DNA of 64,000 bases from assembly GCA_035623985.1 (NCBI GenBank), contig DASPSJ010000095.1, forward strand, positions 1-64,000, given 5' to 3'. Origin of the DNA: DAHUYF01 sp035623985. Lineage in GTDB: Bacteria > Pseudomonadota > Alphaproteobacteria > ATCC43930 > CGMCC-115725. Position numbers and translations under genes: made by a program. The notes beneath the pieces are model-generated. The model had not been told where the DNA came from, did not search any database, and worked only from the letters and a program-made list of their open reading frames with translations. Positions within the stretch are counted from its first letter, which is position 1, and every line of letters starts with the position of its first letter. Below are positions 26,390-35,031 of the stretch, piece after piece.

Positions 26390-26876
26390 GATCGCCGAGC
26401 CTTTCTGGACCTTCGCCTTGGCCTTCTATCGCCGGCCGGGGGTGTCGTCCGCCTGCATCGCGCTGCAGGATCGCCATGGCTGCGACGTCAATCTGATGCT
26501 CTATGCCTGCTGGGTGGGGTTGAGCGGTCGCGGCCGCCTCGCCGGCGCCGACCTCCACCGCGCCGAGGCCGTCGCTGCGCCCTGGCGCGGCGGCGTCATC
26601 GAGAAGCTGCGCGCCGCGCGCCGCGCGATCGGCGAGGAGGAGCGGCGCGGCGCCATGCTCGAACTCTACGAGGCGGCGAAGGCGGTGGAGCTTGCCGCCG
26701 AGCGCATCGCCCAGCGCCGGCTCGAGGCGCTGGCGCCGCCGGAGACCGTGCCGGGCGGCGCCGCGCGCGCCGCCGATGCCGCCGCCAATCTCGCGCTTTA
26801 TCTCGCTGGCAAGGCCGCCGACGCGGCGGCGACGCCGATCGTCGCCGCGATCAGGGAAGCGGCGCGCCTCGCGTGA
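26382..26876 (+). CDS. TIGR02444 family protein of unknown function
   Basis: A 164-residue protein starting EIAEPFWTFALAFYRRPGVS and continuing ACIALQDRHGCDVNLMLYACWVG, which is the diagnostic N-terminal block of TIGR02444, an alpha/beta/gamma-proteobacterial family without known function. The C-terminal half is Ala-rich and helical. Starts inside the 3' end of the phosphofructokinase gene, indicating translational coupling. Confidence 0.85.
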   Translation: MAEIAEPFWTFALAFYRRPGVSSACIALQDRHGCDVNLMLYACWVGLSGRGRLAGADLHRAEAVAAPWRGGVIEKLRAARRAIGEEERRGAMLELYEAAKAVELAAERIAQRRLEALAPPETVPGGAARAADAAANLALYLAGKAADAAATPIVAAIREAARLA

Positions 26877-26897
26877 ATTTCCTTGGGGGAGGACGAC

Positions 26898-27683
26898 ATG
26901 CGTCTTAAGCCGTTGATCGCCGTCTTGGCCTTGCTGGCGCTGCCGGGCATCGCGCCCGCCCGCGCCGGCGAGGATTTCCTCGAGCTGCCGACGCGGCCGG
27001 GGGTGACGCAGCCTTTCTGGGTGACCACGCCGCCGGGGAAGCCGGTGGCCAGCGTCATTCTCTTCACCGGCGGTCCCGGCCTGCTCGGCAGCGCGCGCGG
27101 CCGCGGGCTGAGGAGCCAGAACTTCCTCATCCGCTCGCGCGACAAATTCGCTGCGGCGGGCTTTCTGGTGGCCTCGGTCGATGCGCCGTCCGATCATCAG
27201 GAAGGGCTCGACGGCTTCCGCGCCAGCGCTGAACATGCGCAGGACATCGCCGCCGTCATCGCCTATCTGCGCCGGCAGGCGCCGGTGCCGGTCTGGCTCA
27301 TCGGCACCAGCATGGGCACGATCTCCGCCGCCAACGTCGCGGCGCGGCTCAAGAGCGGCGGCGCCGACGGGCTGGTGCTGACCTCGAGCATCGTCGTTCA
27401 GAGCCGCCGCGCCGCGCCGGTCGACGCCGTGGTCGAGGTCGGCGACATCGCGCTGCCGACGCTCTTCGTTCACAATAAGGACGACGCCTGCGCTCTTTGC
27501 CCGTTCAGCGCCGTGCCGGGGCTGATGGCGCGCTTTACCCGCACGCCGCGCAAGGAGCTGATCGCGGTGAGCGGCGGCAGCACGCCGCTCAGCGATCCCT
27601 GCGAGGCGCTGTCGCGCCACGGCTATATCGGCATCGAGGACGAGGTGGTCGGCGATATCGCGCATTGGATCAAGGGCGGCTGA
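26898..27683 (+). CDS. Secreted alpha/beta-hydrolase-fold protein
   Basis: A 261-residue protein with a clear signal peptide (MRLKPLIAVLALLALPGIAP, then ARA). The fold is suggested by ASVILFTGGPG (oxyanion region), VDAPSDHQ, nucleophile elbow LIGTSMGT with Ser in G-x-S-x-G, FVHNKDDACALCPF with a probable acid Asp, and a late SRHGYIG with the probable His. Two cysteines in CALC are close together and might form a disulfide in the periplasm. Preceded by GGGGGAGGA. Substrate unknown; neighbours give no clue. Confidence 0.8.
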   Translation: MRLKPLIAVLALLALPGIAPARAGEDFLELPTRPGVTQPFWVTTPPGKPVASVILFTGGPGLLGSARGRGLRSQNFLIRSRDKFAAAGFLVASVDAPSDHQEGLDGFRASAEHAQDIAAVIAYLRRQAPVPVWLIGTSMGTISAANVAARLKSGGADGLVLTSSIVVQSRRAAPVDAVVEVGDIALPTLFVHNKDDACALCPFSAVPGLMARFTRTPRKELIAVSGGSTPLSDPCEALSRHGYIGIEDEVVGDIAHWIKGG

Positions 27684-27693
27684 GCGCCGGCGC

Positions 27694-28305
27694 TCAGCCC
27701 GGCTTCTGCCGCAGCGGGCGCGGCGCCTCCGCGCCCTGGCTTTCGCCCCAGCGCCTCACCGCCGGCGCCTCGAGGCCGAAGAGATCGAGCAGGCGGCCGA
27801 GGGTTTGGTCGACCATGTCCGCGAGCGTCGCCGGCTCGGCATAGAAAGCCGGCACCGGCGGCGCCAGCACCGCGCCCATCTCGGCGAGCGCCGTCATGCT
27901 GCGCAAATGCCCCAGATGCAGCGGCGTCTCGCGCACCATCAGCACCAGCGGGCGGCGCTCTTTCAGGCAGACATCGGCGGCGCGGGTGAGCAGCGTCGAG
28001 GTGGTGCCATGGGCGATCTCGGACATGCTGCGGACCGAGCAAGGCGCGACGATCATGCCCAGCGTGCGGAACGAGCCCGAGGCGATCGGCGCGGCGATGT
28101 CGGCGACGGCATGGGCGCGCGTGGCCAGCGCCTGCACCTCGGCGACCTTGCGCCCGGTCTCATGCGCCAGCGTGACTTCCGCCGCCTTGGTCATGACGAG
28201 ATGCGTCTCAACCGGCAGATCTCGCAGGATTTCCAACAGCCTAACGCCATAGGTGACGCCCGAGGCGCCGCTGATGCCGACGATGAGGCGGGGTGTCGCA
28301 GCCAT
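27694..28305 (-). CDS. ubiX: Flavin prenyltransferase UbiX
   Basis: A 203-residue FMN-binding enzyme making prenylated FMN for the UbiD decarboxylase. Seen: LIVGISGASGVTYGVRLLEI, IASGSFRTLGMIVAPCSVRSMSEIA with the FMN-binding SGSF, and CLKERRPLVLMVRETPLHLGHLRSM split over the phosphate-binding segment. It ends with a 30-residue extension rich in Pro and Arg. No ubiD gene in the window. Convergent with the hydrolase gene. Confidence 0.96.
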   Translation of the reverse strand: MAATPRLIVGISGASGVTYGVRLLEILRDLPVETHLVMTKAAEVTLAHETGRKVAEVQALATRAHAVADIAAPIASGSFRTLGMIVAPCSVRSMSEIAHGTTSTLLTRAADVCLKERRPLVLMVRETPLHLGHLRSMTALAEMGAVLAPPVPAFYAEPATLADMVDQTLGRLLDLFGLEAPAVRRWGESQGAEAPRPLRQKPG

Positions 28306-28431
28306 CTGTCATCCCCTGGACGGCGCTGGAAGCCGCCACGCCGCCAGCATATCTCTCTTGGTATGCCGCTCCAATCGGCGTTAGCATGGAGCCGTCAGCA
28401 GCCCTCACCCGCGTTCAGCATAGGAGGAGCC

Positions 28432-28614
28432 ATGTCGCTGCAGGATCGAATCGAATCCCTCCGGGCCCGCCATCGCAGCCTGGAGGAGGCCATCGATCAG
28501 GAAACCAGCCGTCCGATGCCCAATCTCGAGATCCTCGCCGACCTGAAGCGCCAAAAACTTCGAATCAAAGACGAAATCGTCGGTCTCCAGCACACGGCTC
28601 ACGCCACACAATAA
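28432..28614 (+). CDS. DUF465-like small coiled-coil protein
   Basis: A 60-residue protein, MSLQDRIESLRARHRSLEEA then a short loop and EILADLKRQKLRIKDEIVGLQ, a helical hairpin of the DUF465 type similar in plan to the gene at 24986. An excellent TAGGAGGAGCC ribosome site sits just upstream of the ATG. Convergent with the next gene after only 4 bases. Function unknown. Confidence 0.85.
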   Translation: MSLQDRIESLRARHRSLEEAIDQETSRPMPNLEILADLKRQKLRIKDEIVGLQHTAHATQ

Positions 28615-28618
28615 CCCG

Positions 28619-30292
28619 TCACGTCTTTCCAGCTTTGAGGTGGCCCATTGCGGGCGTGGCCAGGTTTTTTGCCTGGTCGCGCAAGGCGAATTTTTGGACT
28701 TTCCCCGTGGAAGTCTTTGGCAGCGGGCCGAATACTACTGTCTGCGGCACTTTGAAGCGCGCTAAATTGTTCCGGCAATAGAGGATGATGTCGTCGGCGG
28801 TCGCGCTTACGCCCGGCTTCAAGGTGACGAAGGCGCAGGGCGTCTCGCCCCAGGTCTCATCCGGCCGCGCAACCACCGCCGCTTCGAGCACGGCGGGATG
28901 GCGATAGAGCACGCTCTCGACCTCGATCGTCGAGATGTTCTCGCCGCCGGAGATGATGATGTCCTTGGAGCGGTCCTTGAGCTCGATATAGCCGTTTTCA
29001 TGCAGGACGCCGAGATCGCCGGTGTGGAACCAGCCGCCGGCAAAGGCTTCCTCGGTCGCCTTGGGGTTCTTGAGATAGCCTTTCATGACGATGTTGCCGC
29101 GCATGAAGACCTCGCCGAGCGTCCGGCCGTCGTTCGGCACCGGCGCCAGCGTCTCGGCATTGGCCACCGTCAGCCCCTCCAGCACCGGGTAGCGCACCCC
29201 CTGGCGCGCCTTGAGCGCGGCGTTCTGCTCGGGCGGGAGCTTGTCCCATTCGCCATGCCATTCGCAGATCGTGGCCGGGCCATAGGTCTCGGTCAGGCCG
29301 TAGACATGGGTGATGCGGAAGCCCAGCGCCTCCATCCCCTGGATGATGGCCGCCGGCGGCGCCGCGCCCGCGGTCATCAGCCGCACCGTCCGTCCGGCCG
29401 CCTTGCGCTGCAGCTCTTCGGGCGCGTGCAACAGCATGTTCATGATGATCGGGGCGGCGCAGAGATGATCGACGTTCTCTTCGGCGATGGCGGCGTAGAT
29501 CGACGGCGCGTCGACCCGGCGCAGGCAGACATGGGTTCCGGCCACCGCGGTCACCGTCCAGGGAAAGCACCAGCCATTGCAATGGAACATCGGCAGGGTC
29601 CAGAGATAGACCGCGTGATGCGGCATGTCCCAGACCATGAGGTTGCCGATCGCGTTGAGATAGGCGCCGCGATGGTGATAGACCACGCCCTTGGGATTGC
29701 CGGTGGTGCCGGAGGTGTAGCTGAGCGTGATCGCGTCCCATTCATCCGCGGGGTTTTGCCAGGCGAAATCGGCATCGCCCGTGGCAAGAAAGCTCTCGTA
29801 ATCCGTCTCGCCCAACAGCTTTCCCGGCGGCGCCAGCGCATCGTCGATATCGATGACCAGCGGCCGGCACTTGGCCATCGCGAGCGCCTTCTCGATCGTC
29901 GGCGCGAACTCCTTGTCGGTGATCAGCACCTTCGCCTCGCCATGGTCCAGGATGAAGGCGATCGTCGCCGCATCGAGGCGGATGTTGAGCGCGTTCAGCA
30001 CGGCGCCGGCCATCGGCACGCCGAAATGCGCCTCGAGCGCCTCCGGCGTGTTGGTTGCCATCACCGCCACGGTGTCGTTCTTGCCGATGCCGCGCCGGGC
30101 GAGCGCGCTGGCGAGCTGCCGGCAGCGTGCATAGGTCTCGGCCCAGCGATAGCGGCGCGTGCCATGGACCACCGCGAGTCGGTCGGGAAAGACGGCGGCG
30201 CTGCGGGCAAGGAATCCCAAGGGTGAAAGTGGCACGTAATTCGCTGAATTGCGGTAGAGGCCGTGGTCGTAAGAGCTTGGCGTATCGGACAT
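28619..30292 (-). CDS. Acyl-CoA synthetase (AMP-forming), medium-chain/fatty-acyl type
   Basis: A 557-residue adenylate-forming enzyme. Seen: LSYTSGTTGNPKGVVYHHRG, LPMFHCNGWCFPWTV, THVYGLTETYGPATICEW, GGWFHTGDLGVLHENGYIEL followed by KDRSKDIIISGGENIS, and the catalytic Lys in LPKTSTGKVQKF. The VYHHRGAYLNA and FHCNGWCFPW blocks place it in the group often annotated as acyl-CoA synthetases related to medium-chain and dimethylsulfoniopropionate-pathway enzymes. ATG 30292 follows CAGGAGAGAGAG. Divergent from the propionyl-CoA synthetase with a 410-bp control region between. Confidence 0.9.
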   Translation of the reverse strand: MSDTPSSYDHGLYRNSANYVPLSPLGFLARSAAVFPDRLAVVHGTRRYRWAETYARCRQLASALARRGIGKNDTVAVMATNTPEALEAHFGVPMAGAVLNALNIRLDAATIAFILDHGEAKVLITDKEFAPTIEKALAMAKCRPLVIDIDDALAPPGKLLGETDYESFLATGDADFAWQNPADEWDAITLSYTSGTTGNPKGVVYHHRGAYLNAIGNLMVWDMPHHAVYLWTLPMFHCNGWCFPWTVTAVAGTHVCLRRVDAPSIYAAIAEENVDHLCAAPIIMNMLLHAPEELQRKAAGRTVRLMTAGAAPPAAIIQGMEALGFRITHVYGLTETYGPATICEWHGEWDKLPPEQNAALKARQGVRYPVLEGLTVANAETLAPVPNDGRTLGEVFMRGNIVMKGYLKNPKATEEAFAGGWFHTGDLGVLHENGYIELKDRSKDIIISGGENISTIEVESVLYRHPAVLEAAVVARPDETWGETPCAFVTLKPGVSATADDIILYCRNNLARFKVPQTVVFGPLPKTSTGKVQKFALRDQAKNLATPAMGHLKAGKT

Positions 30293-30702
30293 CTCTCTCT
30301 CCTGGTACTCAAGACGGGCGATTCCCGCCGGCGATGCATCGCTCAGGTCGCCATTAAAGACCATATGCCCGCCTCGGTCGAGGCGCCAAAGAGGCGAGGG
30401 CGGCTCGCCGGTAAGGCCGGCCGGGGGTCCGCCGCGGATCGCCATGGCGCCGGGCGGCGGCAGGCCCGGCAGCGGAATGCCGGTTCCTCCCGAGCGTCGT
30501 GCGGGGCACGGCTTCCGCTCGTCCTTGCCGGCAACGCCGTCGAGCACGCGAACCGCGGCCGCACCCTCCGGGCGGTGCGGTGCTTGACGCGGAATCCTCC
30601 GGAAAACTACCTATAAAGATTATAAGAATGAGGGACTATAAGGACGGCGGGCGAAGACTACGCGAGTATGACCGTCGCTGTGCTCTAAAGGGAGGGCCCA
30701 TC
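30293..30702. other. 410-bp divergent control region
   Basis: Between two divergent acyl-CoA synthetase genes. The right part (30584-30640) is unusually AT-rich for this genome and holds TTGACG at 30584 with TATAAA at 30612, too widely spaced for one ideal promoter but indicative of promoter DNA for prpE. GGGAGGG sits just before the prpE ATG. The left half is GC-rich with no feature recognised. Confidence 0.4.
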
Positions 30703-32607
30703 ATGACCGGCCGATATGCCGAGGCGCATCGCCGCTCGCTGGCGGATCCCGAGGGTTTCTGGGGCGAGGCCGCGCAGGCCATCGATTGGCACCAGCGCTG
30801 GGAGCGCGTGCTCGACGACGCCAACCCGCCATTTTACCTCTGGTTCCGCGGCGGCAAGCTCAATACCTGCTGGAACGCGCTTGACCGGCACGTCGCCGGC
30901 GGCCGCGGCGAGCAGACGGCGCTGATCTATGACAGCCCGGTCGCCGGCGAGATCAAGACCTTCAGCTATCGCGATCTGCGCGATCGGGTGGCGCTGCTTG
31001 CCGGCGTGCTGCGCGGCCTCGGCGTCGCCAAGGGCGACCGCGTTCTCATCTACATGCCGATGGTGCCGGAAGCGCTGATGGCGATGCTCGCCTGCGCCAG
31101 GATCGGCGCGATCCATTCCCTGGTGTTCGGCGGCTTCGCCGCGCCGGAGCTCGCCACCCGCATCGACGATGCCCAGCCGAAGATCATCCTCTCCGCTTCC
31201 TGCGGCATCGAGGTGCAGCGCGTCATTCCCTACAAGCCGCTGCTCGACCGCGCCATCGAGTTGGCGACGGCCAAGCCCGAAGGCTGCGTCATTCTGCAGC
31301 GGCCGATGGCGCAGGCGACGCTGATCGCCGGCCGCGACCACGATTGGCAGGAGCTTCTCTCTCTCTCGCGCCCCGCCGATTGCGTCATGGTCGACGCCAC
31401 CGATCCGCTCTACATCCTCTACACCTCCGGCACCACCGGCATCCCCAAGGGCATCGTCCGCCACAATGGCGGCCATGCGGTGGCGCTGTGCTGGTCGATG
31501 GCGGCCATCTACGGGATGAAGCCGGGCGAGGTGTTCTGGACCGCCTCCGATGTCGGCTGGGTGGTGGGGCATTCCTACATCGTCTACGCGCCGCTCTTCT
31601 ATGGCTGCACCACCGTGCTCTATGAGGGCAAGCCCGTCGGCACGCCCGATGCCGGCGCCTTCTGGCGCGTCATCGCCCAGCACGGCGTCTCGGTCATGTT
31701 CACCGCGCCCACCGCGTTGCGCGCCATCAAGCGCGAGGATCCCGACGGCAAGCTCATGCGCCGCTACGACCTCGGCAAATTCCGCGCGCTGTTCCTCGCC
31801 GGCGAGCGCGCCGATCCGCCGACGGTCGAATGGGCCGAGCGGCAGCTCGGCGTGCCGATCATCGACCATTGGTGGCAGACCGAGACCGGCTGGGCGATCA
31901 CCGCCAACTGCATCGGCATCGAGCGGCTCCCGGTCAAGCACGGCTCCTCGACCAAGCCGGCGCCGGGCTGGGATCTGCACGTGCTCGACAGCGACGGCCA
32001 CGAGATGAAGCCCGGCGAGGTCGGCGCGCTCTGCCTGAAGCTGCCGCTGCCGCCCGGCGCGTTGCCGACGCTGTGGCATGCCGACGACCGCTTCATCAGC
32101 TCCTATCTCGAGGAATATCCCGGCTATTACATCACCGCCGATGCCGGCTACATCGACGAGGACGGCTACGTCTTCGTCATGACCCGCACCGACGACATCA
32201 TCAACGTCGCCGGCCACCGCCTTTCGACCGGCGGCATCGAGGAAGTGCTCGCCGCCCATCCCGACGTCGCCGAATGCGCCGTCGTCGGCGTCGCCGACGC
32301 GATCAAGGGCCAGGTGCCGATGGGATTCCTGGTGCTGAAAGGCGGCTCGACGCGGTCGCCGGCGCAGGTGGCGGCGGAGACGGTGCGGCTGGTGCGCGAG
32401 CGCATCGGGCCGGTGGCGAGCTTCAAGACGGCGGTGGTGGTGCAGCGCCTGCCCAAGACGCGATCGGGCAAGATCCTGCGCGGCACCATGCGCCGCATCG
32501 TCGATGGCGAGGCGTACAAGATGCCCGCCACCATCGACGATCCCGCCATCCTCGGCGAGATCGCCGAAACGCTCAAAGGCGCGGGCCATCTGAAGCAGCC
32601 GGCCTGA
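30703..32607 (+). CDS. prpE: Propionyl-CoA synthetase
   Basis: A 634-residue ACS-type enzyme. Seen: N-terminal DPEGFWGEAAQAIDWHQRWERVLDD, the PrpE-type LVFGGFAAPELATRIDDAQPK with ILSASCGIE, ATP loop LYTSGTTGIPKGIVRHNGG, TASDVGWVVGHSYIVYAPL, WWQTETGWAI, and acetylatable catalytic Lys in PKTRSGKILRGTM. It activates propionate (or acetate) with ATP and CoA in the cytoplasm. The SASCGIE segment separates it from AcsA. Followed by a hairpin-rich region and then an accessory gene cluster. Confidence 0.92.
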   Translation: MTGRYAEAHRRSLADPEGFWGEAAQAIDWHQRWERVLDDANPPFYLWFRGGKLNTCWNALDRHVAGGRGEQTALIYDSPVAGEIKTFSYRDLRDRVALLAGVLRGLGVAKGDRVLIYMPMVPEALMAMLACARIGAIHSLVFGGFAAPELATRIDDAQPKIILSASCGIEVQRVIPYKPLLDRAIELATAKPEGCVILQRPMAQATLIAGRDHDWQELLSLSRPADCVMVDATDPLYILYTSGTTGIPKGIVRHNGGHAVALCWSMAAIYGMKPGEVFWTASDVGWVVGHSYIVYAPLFYGCTTVLYEGKPVGTPDAGAFWRVIAQHGVSVMFTAPTALRAIKREDPDGKLMRRYDLGKFRALFLAGERADPPTVEWAERQLGVPIIDHWWQTETGWAITANCIGIERLPVKHGSSTKPAPGWDLHVLDSDGHEMKPGEVGALCLKLPLPPGALPTLWHADDRFISSYLEEYPGYYITADAGYIDEDGYVFVMTRTDDIINVAGHRLSTGGIEEVLAAHPDVAECAVVGVADAIKGQVPMGFLVLKGGSTRSPAQVAAETVRLVRERIGPVASFKTAVVVQRLPKTRSGKILRGTMRRIVDGEAYKMPATIDDPAILGEIAETLKGAGHLKQPA

Positions 32608-32977
32608 TCCGGCGCGTCGGCGCCGCTCCGGCTGCGGCGTCGAAAAGCGCCGCGGCCGAGTCGTGTCGCGGGAAGAGCCGCGCATCGCATCGCGACTCGC
32701 GCGTCGGCGAGTCCCGTCGGAAGTCCCGACGCGACTCGTCGACGAGTCGCGGCATGAAAAGAGACAAGCACAGGCGTCGTCACGATCGATGCCGCGTGAC
32801 GGGCGCCGGCATGGCCGCGCAACGGGCCATGGGCGCGCGAAATTTGTTGCCGTTGCACAGCCTCGCAGATATTGTTTGACAAACAAACACACCATCGGAT
32901 GTAGAGGCTACCGAACGCCGGCTTTCTGATGCGTCCCGAATCTGCGCTTGGATGCTCAACTAATGAGGGGGGAGAGC
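32608..32977. other. 370-bp boundary region with hairpins and promoter elements
   Basis: Marks the left edge of the accessory region. It contains three adjacent hairpins (listed separately), then a TTGTTTG-A-CAAACAA palindrome at 32872-32886 overlapping a perfect TTGACA (32876-32881). A matching -10 is weak (TGTAGA near 32900). These may form an operator-promoter for the operon starting at 32978. No gene seen. Confidence 0.45.
32692..32750. repeat. Cluster of three adjacent hairpins ending in a perfect 20-bp palindrome
   Basis: Consecutive inverted repeats: GACTCGC-loop-GCGAGTC near 32694-32713, CGTCGG-loop-CCGACG at about 32715-32731, and the perfect palindrome GCGACTCGTCGACGAGTCGC at 32731-32750. 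The motif GACTCG/CGAGTC recurs through the block. It lies about 100 bases after prpE. It could be a REP-like element or transcription terminator region; no T-run follows. Confidence 0.6.
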
Positions 32978-34129
32978 ATGTCCAGATTCACCGACATTGC
33001 CCGCGCGCCGACGACCATCGATCCGCTGCCGCTGCCCATTGTCGACTGGCGGCGCGTCGGGGCGAGCGCGCCCACGACCGTCGATTTCGCTTATGGCGGA
33101 CCGAACGCGCCGTTGCCCAAGGCGGACGCGGTGGTGATCACCTGGACAAGCGCCGAATGGTCGGCGCTCGACCACGTCTTCATCAACAGCGACCGCACCC
33201 GCCTGCCGACGGCGCATGACTGGGCCGGCGGCTGGGTTCACTATACCCGCAATGCGCCGCCGGTGCCGCCGCCGCCGGCCCGCACCGCCGGCGCCAAGCC
33301 CATGGGCTCGCCGCCGCTTTGGGGCCGCTACGCGCTGGTCGACATCGCCGACAGGAAAGGCCGCAGCGTCAGAGTGCTGCTCTTCAAGTCGGATTCCCAC
33401 CTTGCCCATGCGCCGGGGCTTTCCGGGCTCGAGGCGATGATGAACCAGATCATCGCCGAGGCGGCACCGAGCTGGGTCTATTCCATCGGCACGGCGGGCG
33501 GCACGCGCGAGGACCAGCGGCTCGGCGACGTGGTGATCACCAACGCCGCCAAGATCGAGCTTAAAAACGCCATCAACAAGGCCGGCTTCAAGCTCAACGG
33601 CGACACCTTCACCTGCGCCGACTGGTATCCGTCGATGGCGCTGATGAAAGAGGCGCAGCATCAGCTTTTCCTGCGCATGAGCACGATGGTGACCTACCCC
33701 GCCCTCGACGCGCTGGTGGCGAAGCTCCACGAGCAGGTGCCGGGCTCCGACGCGATCGCGCTCGACGACCTCGTGAACGCGCCCATCCTTCCGGCCGACC
33801 TGCACACGCCGACGAACCACGCGCTCAAGGGCACGCCGCTGCTGACGACGGACTACTATTTCATCGCCGAGGGATCCGACGCCGCCCACTACGCCTTCCT
33901 CGAGATGGACGATGCGGTCATCGCCAAGGTGGCGGGCGAGCACGGCGTCAAATACGCCTTCGCCCGCAACATCTCCGATCCCGTCGTTCCCGCCAAGACG
34001 AAGTCGGGCAAGTCCCTTGACGACAAGGTGCGCAGCCGCTGGTCGGGACTGATCTACGAGACCTACGGCCTCTATTCGAGCTTCAACGGCGCCGTCGCCA
34101 CCTGGGCGACCCTTGCGGAGCTCGCCTGA
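32978..34129 (+). CDS. Nucleoside phosphorylase/nucleosidase-fold protein
   Basis: A 383-residue protein related to the PNP/UDP phosphorylase superfamily. Supporting features: strand-turn ADAVVITWTSAEWSALDHVF at 49-68 (the family usually opens VLIVTA...EW.AV), WVYSIGTAGGTREDQRLGDVVITNA at 166-190 (GTAGG loop), and EGSDAAHYAFLEMDDAVIAK, then YAFARNISDPV, matching the substrate-Glu/EMD and Arg-x-x-SD region. Proteins of this fold cleave N-glycosidic bonds and are used as effectors in some predicted conflict systems. A Pro-rich insertion (PPVPPPPARTAG) is unusual. ATG 32978 follows GGGGGGAGAGC. First gene of a five-gene operon. Catalysis is unproven. Confidence 0.7.
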   Translation: MSRFTDIARAPTTIDPLPLPIVDWRRVGASAPTTVDFAYGGPNAPLPKADAVVITWTSAEWSALDHVFINSDRTRLPTAHDWAGGWVHYTRNAPPVPPPPARTAGAKPMGSPPLWGRYALVDIADRKGRSVRVLLFKSDSHLAHAPGLSGLEAMMNQIIAEAAPSWVYSIGTAGGTREDQRLGDVVITNAAKIELKNAINKAGFKLNGDTFTCADWYPSMALMKEAQHQLFLRMSTMVTYPALDALVAKLHEQVPGSDAIALDDLVNAPILPADLHTPTNHALKGTPLLTTDYYFIAEGSDAAHYAFLEMDDAVIAKVAGEHGVKYAFARNISDPVVPAKTKSGKSLDDKVRSRWSGLIYETYGLYSSFNGAVATWATLAELA

Positions 34130-34165
34130 GCGGCGGGCGCCGGCGAGAGCAAGAGGGGGGAACTC

Positions 34166-34909
34166 ATGGCCCAGGCCCTGGCAATTCCGCCGAATGCGGT
34201 GAGGGTGTGGCGCGGCTATCGCGCGCCGTCGCTGAGCCTTGCGGATTTTCTCACGCGGCTCGGCACCGTCTTCGTTCCGGCGACCGTCGAGATGCAGACC
34301 AAGGTCGGGCTCGACGCCTATCTTCCCTCGGTCCCGGGCGGCCTCGACCAGAAGCCCGACACGGTGCCCGACGAGACCGCGATCCTGTTCTGGGACACGC
34401 AGCAAACCTATTTCGACGGCTTCAAGACGCTCGCGGTCCGCACCTACACGCTCACCCATGGCGCCGTCTACCGGCCGCCGAGCGGGGCGGATTTCCCCAC
34501 GCTCTTCAAGGGCGCGCTTGCCGCCGAGCAGCCCTGCTATCTCATCGACGCGCCGGCGGATTGGATGAAGGGCTTCGTCCAGCACCTGATCGGCAGCCGG
34601 CCGGTAGCGGTCTCGCCGGGCGATTTTCGCGCCGGGATCGCGGCGGTGCTGGCCACTGTGCAGAGAGAGGCCGGCGTTGCCGGCGCCATCGCCTGTGCCG
34701 GCGACGACTACCTCGTCTATTGGGAGCTGGCGGGGCGCGGCTCCGGCGGCAGCGGCGTCGATCCGCTCACCAAGCTTCTCGGCTGGTCGCGCCTTCTCCT
34801 GCCCAACGCGACCAGCCTCGACCGGGGCTTATGGGAGGTCTGGCCGGGCATGACTATCAACAGCGGCGACAGCTTCAACATGCAGTTCAAGCGCCGATGG
34901 GAATCCTGA
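34166..34909 (+). CDS. Conserved-looking protein of unknown function
   Basis: A 247-residue soluble protein without signal peptide, membrane helix or recognised motif. The sequence is rich in aromatic residues (AILFWDTQQTYFDGFKTL, DDYLVYWELAG) and ends GLWEVWPGMTINSGDSFNMQ followed by a short basic tail. It is preceded by AAGAGGGGGGAAC and lies 36 bases after the phosphorylase-like gene, clearly in one transcript. Codon usage looks like the host's, so it is a real gene rather than a chance frame. Confidence 0.75.
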   Translation: MAQALAIPPNAVRVWRGYRAPSLSLADFLTRLGTVFVPATVEMQTKVGLDAYLPSVPGGLDQKPDTVPDETAILFWDTQQTYFDGFKTLAVRTYTLTHGAVYRPPSGADFPTLFKGALAAEQPCYLIDAPADWMKGFVQHLIGSRPVAVSPGDFRAGIAAVLATVQREAGVAGAIACAGDDYLVYWELAGRGSGGSGVDPLTKLLGWSRLLLPNATSLDRGLWEVWPGMTINSGDSFNMQFKRRWES

Positions 34910-35031
34910 GCCTTGGCGGCCGGCCGGCCGCGCCGCGCCGCTCAGGCAGTGCCGGAAAGAAGGTGTCGATCCTCGCCCCCGCCTCCTCTTGAGCCGAGGA
35001 TTGGGGGCCAAGACAGGGAGCTCAGCAGGAC

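Noticed and set aside
30685..32895. A 736-codon minus-strand open frame opposite prpE
   Set aside because: No motif; fully covered by the unambiguous propionyl-CoA synthetase on the plus strand.
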